Shown here piece by piece: positions 17,022 through 25,535 of a DNA stretch of 64,000 bases. Numbering within the stretch: position 1 is the stretch's first letter; every line of letters starts with the position of its first letter. The notes beneath the pieces are model-generated. The model saw nothing but the letters and a program-made list of their open reading frames with translations. It made no database searches and was not told where the DNA came from. Source of the stretch: Thermoanaerobaculia bacterium. GTDB taxonomy: Bacteria > Acidobacteriota > Thermoanaerobaculia > Multivoradales > J023. The position numbers were made by a program, and so were the translations under genes. The stretch is taken from positions 124,001-188,000 of the forward strand of contig JAUIJL010000011.1 of the NCBI GenBank assembly GCA_030431255.1, in the 5' to 3' direction.

Positions 17022-18425
17022 ATGCAAGGACTACCTCCCAAAGCCATGCTCAGATTCAACGGTTTCGAGCTCGATCCTTCCACCGGCGAGCTGCACCGAG
17101 ACGGTGAGGTAATTCGTCTTCAGCCCCAGCCGTCGAAGGTGCTGATCCGGCTGGTGGCCGCCGCCGGGGAGGTGGTCACTCGCGACGCGCTCTACCGCCT
17201 GCTGTGGCCGGAGGGACGCCACGTGGACGCGGAACGTGGCCTGAACTTTTGCATCAAGGAGCTTCGTCGCTCCCTGGGCGACGATGCGCGATCACCCCAC
17301 TTCATCGAGACTTTGCCGCGTCGGGGTTATCGATTCGTCGCCGAGGTGACGGCGGTGTCCCGACCTCGTTCGGCGGGATGGCTGCGGGCCGTCAGGTCGG
17401 ACGAGATCGCGGATCGATCGGGCTCGGCTCGGTGGAGTCTGACCTCCCGCTGGTCCCGGCTGTCGGCGGCGATGGCGCTTCTGGTGGTGTCGGCGATAGG
17501 CGTCGGGGCCTTCATGGCACGCTCCAACTCCGCTTCCGGGTCGGCTCCCGGCCAGGAGAGCCCGCCACCCGAAGCCTATTTACAGGGAAAGTTTCTGGTC
17601 GCCGCCGGCACCGTCGATGGTCTCGACCGGGGTCTCGAAGCGTTTCGACAGGCCGTGGAGCAAGATCCCGACCACGCGGCGTCGTGGACCGCCCTCTCGG
17701 AGATTCACTTGATGCGGGCTCGATGGGTGGGCAACGATCTGCAAGAAGCCCTGGACTCGGCCCTGCAAACCGCCCGAAGAGCCGTGGAGCTCGATCCGGA
17801 GTCGCCGTCGGCCCACATCGCCCTATCGCGGGCGGTCCTCTATCGAGATCTGGACTGGCGGCGGTCTGAATCGGCGGTCGGCCGTGCCTTGGAGCTGGAT
17901 CCCCAAGCCGCTGCCGCCTACTCCCATCGCGCGTTCCTGCGGGCGGGGCAGGGGAGATTCGCTCAGGCGCTGGCCGATGCCCGTCTAGCCCGTCGACTCC
18001 AACCCGAAGACCCTTCGATCCAGCTGGACCTTGGTTGGTATTACTACCTGGCGCGGGATTACCAGCAAGCGGCGGCGGCTTGCCGCGGGGCGTTGGACCT
18101 GGATCCCAGCTTCCAGCCCGCGAAGGATTGCTTGCTCTCCGTGCAGCTGGTGGAACGACCGGAGCTTGATGCCACGACGAGGTCGGACCGTCGCAGGGTG
18201 GTGCAGTCCTTGCGGGAGAGCGCCGAGGCCAGCCGATGCGCGGCCGTGCCCTTGGCCACGGAGCTGACCACCCTCGGGGATTTCGACGCGGCCTTTGATT
18301 GGTTGGAAGTCGCCTACGAGACTCGATCCAGCTGGTTGCCCTTGGTGGCGGTCGAGCCGCGCTTGCAGCCCTTGCACCGAGATCCACGCTGGAGCTCCTT
18401 AATCGACCGCCTGGGCCTGAGCTGA
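17022..18425 (+). CDS. Winged-helix DNA-binding / transmembrane / TPR regulator (CadC/ToxR layout)
   Basis: 467 residues from the ATG at 17022 (GGAGA five bases before it); an ATG at 17004 is possible but has no site. An OmpR/PhoB-type winged helix fills residues about 7-100: LRFNGFELDPSTGELHRDG, then RDALYRLLWPEGRHVDAERGL, ending in TLPRRGYRFVAEV, a diagnostic C-terminal strand. One membrane helix (AAMALLVVSAIGVGAFMA) follows, then about six TPR units outside the membrane. No receiver domain is present, so DNA binding is probably controlled directly from the membrane, as in CadC/ToxR. The divergent TlpA-like gene is a natural target. Confidence 0.88.
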   Translation: MQGLPPKAMLRFNGFELDPSTGELHRDGEVIRLQPQPSKVLIRLVAAAGEVVTRDALYRLLWPEGRHVDAERGLNFCIKELRRSLGDDARSPHFIETLPRRGYRFVAEVTAVSRPRSAGWLRAVRSDEIADRSGSARWSLTSRWSRLSAAMALLVVSAIGVGAFMARSNSASGSAPGQESPPPEAYLQGKFLVAAGTVDGLDRGLEAFRQAVEQDPDHAASWTALSEIHLMRARWVGNDLQEALDSALQTARRAVELDPESPSAHIALSRAVLYRDLDWRRSESAVGRALELDPQAAAAYSHRAFLRAGQGRFAQALADARLARRLQPEDPSIQLDLGWYYYLARDYQQAAAACRGALDLDPSFQPAKDCLLSVQLVERPELDATTRSDRRRVVQSLRESAEASRCAAVPLATELTTLGDFDAAFDWLEVAYETRSSWLPLVAVEPRLQPLHRDPRWSSLIDRLGLS

Positions 18426-18564
18426 CGTTTGAGACTGTGACCGGTCAGGTTCCCCTCCCTCTGCCTCAAAAGAAATCTGACAAGGTTTTTCCGGATGTTT
18501 CGCTTAAGGAAATAGGAGCAATCGAGCTCCGGATCCGGCTATAAGATAGCCCAAAGGAGCGGTC

Positions 18565-21500
18565 ATGCGGTTTTCCAGGCGTCGGTTTCTCAGCTTCCAT
18601 TCCCTTCAATCCTCGAGACATCTCCGTCATTCAGCTTCCTTACAGCCGAGTCAACCTTCTGGCCCCCCCTCTCCCGTCCGCGGGAGAGGGGGCTGGGGGG
18701 TGAGGGTGTCTGGTTCTCCCGCACGCGGGAGAGGGGGCTGGGGGGTGAGGGTGCTCTCCGGCTCCTTGAGCCTCGCGACGTTGCTCGCCCTCCTCTTTGG
18801 ATTCTCGATGCCGGCCGGCGCTGAGCAAGCCCCTGGTTTTGACCAGCTGGTGGATGCTTGGATGCAAGTGGAAGGGTTGCGCGACGGGGATCGACGATCC
18901 GAAGGCGTGGGCGCGACGGGGCCGGCGGCTGCCGTCTTTGAGAAGCGCTACGGGCGAGCGGTCTTCGAGCGACAGGCCGAGGAAAATCTGTTGAAGGCGG
19001 CCTTGTTGGAGCAACGATGGGGCGTCACGATCTCTGACGCCGAGCTGCAACAGGAGCTCGACCGCATGGCACGCCGGACCCGTCGGCCGGAGCGACTCAG
19101 GCGGCTCTTCGCGACTCTGGGCAACGACCCCGCGTTGATCGCGGAGGTCTTGGTGCGTCCCCATTTGGTGGACCGTCGGTTGAGGTCCATCTACCAACAC
19201 GACAGTGAAAAGGGCGGCGCCGAGCCGTTCGAGACCTGGGTGGAGCAGCGATCAGAGCTGCTTGATGAGCAAGCCCCGGCCAAGGCCGCCGAGGTTCGAT
19301 TGCCGAAGATCTTGGGCAGCGGTAGCGACCAACCCGACTCGTGGACCCGTGAGCTGCCGGAAGGTCCCCAAGCGAAGATGGGACAGTCGGCGATTTGGAC
19401 CGGCTCGGAGCTGATCGTCTGGGGCGGTGCCGTGCCCGGCAAGCTGAGCGACGGCTTATGGACCAACGCCGGCTTCTCCTACGATCCCACTGCCGATGTG
19501 TGGACCCCCATTCGGTTGGACGACTCGACCCCCGAGCCGCGGGCCTTCCATAGCGCGGTGTGGACCGGCGCCAAGATGATCGTGTGGGGTGGGGAAGCCT
19601 GGAGCGAGGAGACGTCGCCCCCCTACTTCATCGCTCTCAACAGCGGCGGTGTCTACGACCCGGTGGAAGACCGATGGGTGGCCACGCCTGTCTCCGGCGC
19701 GCCGAGCGCCCGAACCGAGCATTCCGCGGTGTGGACGGGCACGGAAATGGTGGTTTGGGGTGGCTTGGAGCCGAGCACCGGCGGCGTGGATCCGCCACCC
19801 CTCATTCCCGACTACAGCCCATTGAGCGACGGCGCGCGCTTCGACCCCAGCTTCAGCGGTTGGACCGCCATGGGCGGCACGCCACCGACGGCCCGGGGCC
19901 GGGCGGCGGCGGTGTGGACCGGGGACGAGATGCTGGTGGTCGGTGGTTTCGACGGCTCGTCGTGGATCGACCCGGACAGCGATTCCACCGCCTTTTCATC
20001 CTACGATCCGGTCACCGATCTCTGGGACACCTCGCTGCCGCAACCCTCAGGGGGAGGCGCCATGTCGCCACCCTTCGAGGCGCCGAGGGCCCTGTGGACC
20101 GGTGAGAGCCTGTGGGTCGCCCAGCCGGCCACCGGCAGATTGGTCACCCGCTACTCCGCCGGCGTTTGGACCCAGCCCACGCCGCCGCCGATCACCGGAG
20201 ATCGGCGCTATTCGAGCCTGGTGTGGACCGGTCGAAGATTGATGCTGTGGGGTGGCATCACCGGCATGCCGGGCGCTTTGACGGCTAGGCGGAACGGTTT
20301 GATCTACGACACCCTCGATGCCACGTGGTCCACCATTCCGGTGGATCCGAGCGCTCCGTCGGCCCGATTCGGTCATTTCGGCGTGTGGACGGGCTCGGAA
20401 ATGATCATCTGGGGCGGGGCCCAGGACGTGCCGCCCTCGGGCTCACCCTCCCGGCCCACGGACGTGGCGTCCACGGGCAAACGCATGCAGCCGGATTGGG
20501 ATACCCCCGGCTCGAGTGTGTGGGTCGACATGCCCGAGCCGCCGTTCGTGGCCGGTCGCGGTCACTCGGCGGTGTGGACGGGCACGGAATTGATCGTTTG
20601 GGGCGGCGAGAGCTACGCCACGGAGAATCGCGGGGTGGTTTACGACCCCTTGCTCGACCGCTGGTCGTCGACCCGGAGGGCCAATGCCCCGGATGCGAGA
20701 AGCGGTCACACGGCGGTGTGGACGGGCACGGAGATGATCGTCTGGGGCGGTGTGGACGAGGCCGGCATGCCCTTCGACACCGGGGGTCTCTACGATCCGG
20801 CCTTGGACAGCTGGACCGACACGGGGGGAAGCCCGCCGGCGGCCCGAACGGACCACACGGCGGTGTGGACGGGCACGGAGATGATCGTCTGGGGTGGGCT
20901 CGGAGATCCCGACACCTTGTCGTCCGGCTCCTCCTACGATCCGGCCCTCGACCAGTGGACGGCCACCGGCGGCACCCCTCCCACAGCCCGTGGCAAGCAC
21001 ACGGCGGTGTGGACGGGCTCGGAGATGGTGGTTTTCGGCGGCTTGGCGGGCTGCCCGAGCGCCTGTGAGCCGCTCAACGACGCCGCGATTTACGATCCCG
21101 CGCTGGACACCTGGTCCGCGCCCTTCGAGCCCGCCGGGGACGCCGGGGCGAGGTGGAATCATTCCGCGGTGTGGACCGGCGATCGCATGATCAATTGGGG
21201 CGGCACCGACACCTACCTCGACGCCAACCTGTGTTTGTCCGACGGCGTTGAGATCGACCCCAGCGTGCCGTCGGCGACGATGATGACAGCCCACGGCGAC
21301 CCGCGCTGCCACCATTCCGCGGTTTGGAACGGCGTGGAAATGATCGTCTGGGGCGGGGCGGATCGCCTCAACATCAGCAACGAGACCGGGTTGGTGCCCG
21401 AGCTGTCGACCCGCAGCGGGGCGCGTCTCGAGGTGGCGTCGGGCACGTGGTCCGCCACCTTAGACGACGACTCCACGCCGCCGGGCACCCAACGCCACCG

Positions 21501-24500
21501 CGCCGTCTGGACCGGTGAGGAGATGTTGATTTGGGGCGGTCGACCGGAAATCTCGGGATCCCTCGGGGTCTACTACACCGACACCCGACCGACCGCGAGC
21601 CCGGACCTCCAGGTGGATGGCCAGGCCGAGAGCGAGGTCTTGCTCGGCGGGCCGGACGAGAGCATCGAGCTGAGCCACACCCTACCGTCGGCGTTTTTCG
21701 ACGACGTCGAGGGGGTGGAGCAATGGTCGGCTGGGGCGCTTCGCTCTCAGGTCGGTGAGGCCCGGGTCGGCGGCAGCCAGCCTTGGAATGTGTCGGTGGC
21801 CGGAGCCTGCTCGGACGGGGGGGATTACAGCTCGCCGCTGAGCGCTTGGCGTTTCGGTGAGCCGGGCACCTGCCACTACCAGGGAGACGACGGCACCTTT
21901 ACGTTGACCGCGAATCAGAGCTTTACGTTCGACGATCAAACCTTGCTGCAATTGCGTTACCTGCTCGGCACCGACCAGGTGGGCAACCCCGCGGAGCTGG
22001 ATTCCGCCCGGATCGAGCTGTCCGACGACGACGGCGTCACCTGGGTGACGGCGGCGATCGATCTGCAGACCCAGGACTCCGGCAGCGAGCCGAACGCCAT
22101 GCCCCTCGACGACACCGGCACGGTGTGGCGGGGGCTGGTGATACCCGTGGCGGAATACGTGGCGGCGACCAGCCAAGGTCGGGTCCGCTTCGTCTTCGAG
22201 CGCCAAGGCTCCCTCGACAACGGTGTGGGTTGGTTGATCGACGATATCTCGATCGGCGAGCCGGCCGGGGACGGGCGTTTGTCGGCGGGCTCGTTGCCGG
22301 CCTCCGACGGCAGCGTCGCCCAACATCGGGTGGCGGCCCACGATCGTTGGGATCGCCCCTCCTTTGCCTGGGATCTCGACGGCGACGGCTCCGCGGACAA
22401 CCTCGATTCGAGCTCGCCCTATTTCCAGATCTCGGAATCGGATCTGGCGGATTACGGGCTCGATGTGCCGGGCTCCTATCCCCTGCAATTGACCGTGACC
22501 GACCTCAACGGGCAGCAGGCTTCCGCCAGTGTGACCCTCGACGTGGTCGACGGCGACCCGCCGGTGGTCGAGGTGCTGGCGCCCAACGGCGGTGAGGCGT
22601 GGCCGTCCGGCTCGACCCAGGTCATCACATGGTCGGCGTCGGACAACATCGGTTTGGCGGGTTTCGACGTGGCCTATGTCAACGACGAAACCGGCGACGG
22701 ACCCGTCGCCATCACCTGTGCCGAGGTGCTCGACGGCGATTCGCGGGCTTGTACTTGGACCTTGCCGGACCTGACGTCGACGGCGTTTCGCGTGGAGGTG
22801 ACGGCCCGGGATGAGCGTCCCGCGCCCGACGGTCCCAACACCGCCGGCGACGACTCGGATCGGCCGTTCTACGTCATCCAAGCCGGATCCGACGAGATCC
22901 GTACCCTGATCGTTTGGCATCGGGATCGGCTGGAGGCCCGTTTCGGCACCCCCGACGCCGACGCCATGGCCGCGGCGTTGGTGAGCTTCGCCTCCCACGT
23001 CAAGATCGACGGTCAGGTCTTGGATCTGGCCAATGTGCCGGCTCTCGATCCGCTCTACGCCGCTTGGGACGGCACCGCGTGGTCACCGGCGAATACCGCC
23101 GATGCGGACGACAACATCCAGCAGGCGATCACCCTAGCGGGCGGTATCCAGACCTATCTCTTCGAGCAGATCTCCCAGAGCTTCACGGGCTTGGAGTATT
23201 TGGTCCTGGTGGGCGGCGACTCTTCGATTCCGTTCTGGCGTTTGGCCGAGGATCTGCCGCGCTATCCGGAATCGAATTACATCGAGGAGCTACAGGGCTT
23301 CGGCCTGCTCGACGACGCGTCATCGCCGGCGGCGTTCTGCGCCGAAACCGAAAGCCCGATGATGGCGGCGGTCTGCCGGGATCACTACCTGGCGGACACC
23401 CCCTACGGCGCGTCTCAAACCGCCGATGTGCCGGGTAGCTCCTTCACCTGGTGGATCCCCGATCTCGCGGTCGGCCGCATGGTGGAAACCCCGGATCAAA
23501 TCCTCGGCCTGATCGATGTCTTCATCGCCCAAGACGGGGTCACGGTGGTCGATCGTGCCCTGACCACCGGCTACGACTTCCTGACCGACGGCGGCGACGC
23601 GGTGCATGGTCTCTTGCAGTCGAGCCTGGATCTGGGCTCGACCGAGCTCGATCGCCTGAGCCAAAGCATCGCGCCGTGGAGCGACGTCGATTTGCTCGAT
23701 CGTCTCTTCGGCGTGCCACCCACCGAGCCGGCGGACCTCGCTTTCGTCAGCGGCCACGCCGACCATCGAGCCGAGGGCGCCGCCCAAACCGGGGACGCGG
23801 GGGTTTTGACCACCGAGGAGATGGACGCGGCCCTGGTGGACAATCGCGGCGGCATTTTGGTGGGCGTCGGCTGCCACAGCGGATTCTCCGTGGAAGCCGT
23901 CGGCGGCGCGTCGGACGAAACCGATCCCGCCTTCCTGCTCGACCTACCCGAGCTGTTGGCGGAGAAGTCGTTCCCGGCCATGGTCGGCCACGGCGGTTAC
24001 GGTTGGGGATTCTCCGAAGGCGTGGGCCTCGGTGAGCAATTGGTGCTGATGGTGGCCGAAGAGATGACCCGCGCCGGTCAGATCTCCGTGGGCGAGGCCC
24101 TGCGCCTGGCCAAGCAGGAATATTTCCTGCGCCAGAGCCGACTCGACTCCTTCGACCATAAGGTGATCCACGAGGCCATGGTCTTCGGCATCCCCAACTA
24201 CGAGGTGCGTTTGATCACCGCCGTGGACGAGCCGGAGACCCGGGCCGTTCGGCTCGGCGACGCGGCCTGGACAGAGCACCACATCGCGCCGAATCGTCTC
24301 GTGCGCCAATCGCCGGTGGTCAGGGCCGGGGTGGATGCCGCCGCCCCGGAGCAGGGATCGCCAAAGGGCGCCTCGAGCCTGCGCATCCTCGATTTCGTTT
24401 TCCAAGCCTACGAAGAGGGTCAAGACACGGACAACGATCCCGGCACCGAGGATTGGCAGGAGGCTTATGTGCAATTCGATTGGTGCACGGACATCGACGG

Positions 24501-25503
24501 TGAGTCGGTGTTGTGCACGGGTGACAAGGGAGAGGAGCCCGTGGGCACGTATTTCACCCTGGATCGATTGGCCAGCGTCGAAGCGGGGCAGCCCATCCAA
24601 CCCATGATCTCCTTCGATTCCCGTCTCTTCGGCACCGAGCTACACGGCGTGTTGATCCGCGGCGGCGAGCTGATCCAGCCCGACGCCATCAATCCCATGG
24701 ATCCTTCCCGCTGCACCGACGAGCAAGGCACCGTGCACCCGTGCTTCAACCCGGTGATCGGCAATCCCGAGACCGAGGTCGACGAGTCCGAGGGTCCGGC
24801 GCCGACGCCGTTCATCAACATCGATACGCCGACGCCGTTCATCAACATCGACACCCCGACCTCCGTGGGTTTCCTGGCGGCCGGATCCGGGGGTGGTCGA
24901 TTCGACACCATGAACGCGCCCATGGGCGTAGCGGTGCGTCGCGGAGTGCGGGAGCCGACACCGGGAGATCGCGAGGAGATCTTCAGCCAATGGCTCTATC
25001 GCACCCGGGAATTCACCAACTTCTACTCCAACTCGTCAGATTGGCAAGCGCCTGTGCTCGGTGCGTTCACCGCCGATTGTGAGGCGGAGCTGCTGGGGGA
25101 CGATTGCTTCCACCAGCTCAACGGCCAGACCGCCACCTTCGACGTGCCGGTGACCGACGCCGGCGACGGCATCTATCGGGTCTACCTGACCTTTGCCCAG
25201 GACGTGGACGAGCAAGGCCGCGGAGCCTGGCAGTCGGTGGAGATGACCCCCACGGGTCCCGGCCGTTTCGGCGCCGATCTGCAAGTGGAAAGGACCACGT
25301 ACTACTTCGTGCAGGCGGTGGATTGGGCCGGTAATATCGGAGTGGTTTCGGTGTCCGGCGACGACGTCGACAGCGACGGTGAGCCGATCGGCTCGTCGTT
25401 CGATGCGGCGCGGCTGTTCACCATTTCCTTGGCCGAGGACGTGCTCTTCGGCGATGGATTCGAGGCCGGCGATACCGCGGCCTGGTCCAGCACCAGCCCC
25501 TAG
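18565..25503 (+). CDS. Giant secreted protein: SurA-N-like domain, 14 kelch-like repeats, C25 gingipain-like protease, C-terminal tag
   Basis: 2312 residues. The ATG at 18565 follows AAAGGAG by five bases and gives SRRRFLS, a twin-arginine-type motif. The hydrophobic core (LSLATLLALLFGFSMPAGA) comes only at residues 64-86 because two REP-derived segments lie between. Residues about 90-240 are helical and resemble the N-terminal domain of SurA/PpiC foldases. Fourteen repeats of the type WTGxEMIVWGG follow (about 270-1010), enough for two seven-bladed propellers. Then come a jelly-roll/PKD-like part and a C25 peptidase domain (about 1435-1890) with LVLVGGDSSIPFW, SGHADH (His1731), GVGCHSG (Cys1770) and MVGHGGYGWG. 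The tail ends DGFEAGDTAAWSSTSP. Probably a surface protease secreted as a zymogen. Confidence 0.88.
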   Translation: MRFSRRRFLSFHSLQSSRHLRHSASLQPSQPSGPPSPVRGRGGWGVRVSGSPARGRGGWGVRVLSGSLSLATLLALLFGFSMPAGAEQAPGFDQLVDAWMQVEGLRDGDRRSEGVGATGPAAAVFEKRYGRAVFERQAEENLLKAALLEQRWGVTISDAELQQELDRMARRTRRPERLRRLFATLGNDPALIAEVLVRPHLVDRRLRSIYQHDSEKGGAEPFETWVEQRSELLDEQAPAKAAEVRLPKILGSGSDQPDSWTRELPEGPQAKMGQSAIWTGSELIVWGGAVPGKLSDGLWTNAGFSYDPTADVWTPIRLDDSTPEPRAFHSAVWTGAKMIVWGGEAWSEETSPPYFIALNSGGVYDPVEDRWVATPVSGAPSARTEHSAVWTGTEMVVWGGLEPSTGGVDPPPLIPDYSPLSDGARFDPSFSGWTAMGGTPPTARGRAAAVWTGDEMLVVGGFDGSSWIDPDSDSTAFSSYDPVTDLWDTSLPQPSGGGAMSPPFEAPRALWTGESLWVAQPATGRLVTRYSAGVWTQPTPPPITGDRRYSSLVWTGRRLMLWGGITGMPGALTARRNGLIYDTLDATWSTIPVDPSAPSARFGHFGVWTGSEMIIWGGAQDVPPSGSPSRPTDVASTGKRMQPDWDTPGSSVWVDMPEPPFVAGRGHSAVWTGTELIVWGGESYATENRGVVYDPLLDRWSSTRRANAPDARSGHTAVWTGTEMIVWGGVDEAGMPFDTGGLYDPALDSWTDTGGSPPAARTDHTAVWTGTEMIVWGGLGDPDTLSSGSSYDPALDQWTATGGTPPTARGKHTAVWTGSEMVVFGGLAGCPSACEPLNDAAIYDPALDTWSAPFEPAGDAGARWNHSAVWTGDRMINWGGTDTYLDANLCLSDGVEIDPSVPSATMMTAHGDPRCHHSAVWNGVEMIVWGGADRLNISNETGLVPELSTRSGARLEVASGTWSATLDDDSTPPGTQRHRAVWTGEEMLIWGGRPEISGSLGVYYTDTRPTASPDLQVDGQAESEVLLGGPDESIELSHTLPSAFFDDVEGVEQWSAGALRSQVGEARVGGSQPWNVSVAGACSDGGDYSSPLSAWRFGEPGTCHYQGDDGTFTLTANQSFTFDDQTLLQLRYLLGTDQVGNPAELDSARIELSDDDGVTWVTAAIDLQTQDSGSEPNAMPLDDTGTVWRGLVIPVAEYVAATSQGRVRFVFERQGSLDNGVGWLIDDISIGEPAGDGRLSAGSLPASDGSVAQHRVAAHDRWDRPSFAWDLDGDGSADNLDSSSPYFQISESDLADYGLDVPGSYPLQLTVTDLNGQQASASVTLDVVDGDPPVVEVLAPNGGEAWPSGSTQVITWSASDNIGLAGFDVAYVNDETGDGPVAITCAEVLDGDSRACTWTLPDLTSTAFRVEVTARDERPAPDGPNTAGDDSDRPFYVIQAGSDEIRTLIVWHRDRLEARFGTPDADAMAAALVSFASHVKIDGQVLDLANVPALDPLYAAWDGTAWSPANTADADDNIQQAITLAGGIQTYLFEQISQSFTGLEYLVLVGGDSSIPFWRLAEDLPRYPESNYIEELQGFGLLDDASSPAAFCAETESPMMAAVCRDHYLADTPYGASQTADVPGSSFTWWIPDLAVGRMVETPDQILGLIDVFIAQDGVTVVDRALTTGYDFLTDGGDAVHGLLQSSLDLGSTELDRLSQSIAPWSDVDLLDRLFGVPPTEPADLAFVSGHADHRAEGAAQTGDAGVLTTEEMDAALVDNRGGILVGVGCHSGFSVEAVGGASDETDPAFLLDLPELLAEKSFPAMVGHGGYGWGFSEGVGLGEQLVLMVAEEMTRAGQISVGEALRLAKQEYFLRQSRLDSFDHKVIHEAMVFGIPNYEVRLITAVDEPETRAVRLGDAAWTEHHIAPNRLVRQSPVVRAGVDAAAPEQGSPKGASSLRILDFVFQAYEEGQDTDNDPGTEDWQEAYVQFDWCTDIDGESVLCTGDKGEEPVGTYFTLDRLASVEAGQPIQPMISFDSRLFGTELHGVLIRGGELIQPDAINPMDPSRCTDEQGTVHPCFNPVIGNPETEVDESEGPAPTPFINIDTPTPFINIDTPTSVGFLAAGSGGGRFDTMNAPMGVAVRRGVREPTPGDREEIFSQWLYRTREFTNFYSNSSDWQAPVLGAFTADCEAELLGDDCFHQLNGQTATFDVPVTDAGDGIYRVYLTFAQDVDEQGRGAWQSVEMTPTGPGRFGADLQVERTTYYFVQAVDWAGNIGVVSVSGDDVDSDGEPIGSSFDAARLFTISLAEDVLFGDGFEAGDTAAWSSTSP
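18664..18753. repeat. REP-like element duplicated in frame inside the signal-peptide region
   Basis: A 30-bp sequence (starting CGCGGGAGAGGGGGCTGGGG) occurs at 18679-18708 and again, identical, at 18724-18753. The offset is 45 bases, exactly 15 codons, and gives the peptide RGRGGWGVRV twice. The left copy also has the opposite arm CCCCCCTCTCCCG (18664-18676), so it can fold as a hairpin. The same element stands free at 50369-50412, which shows it is mobile or copied repeat DNA and not original coding sequence. Confidence 0.9.
24801..24854 (+). repeat. 27-bp tandem duplication inside the C25 protease gene
   Basis: Two adjacent 27-base copies differ by one base and encode PTPFINIDT twice in a linker downstream of the protease domain. 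The duplication keeps the reading frame. Confidence 0.85.
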
Positions 25504-25535
25504 CCGCCTAGGTTGGGGTCCAACGAGGAGCCGGA

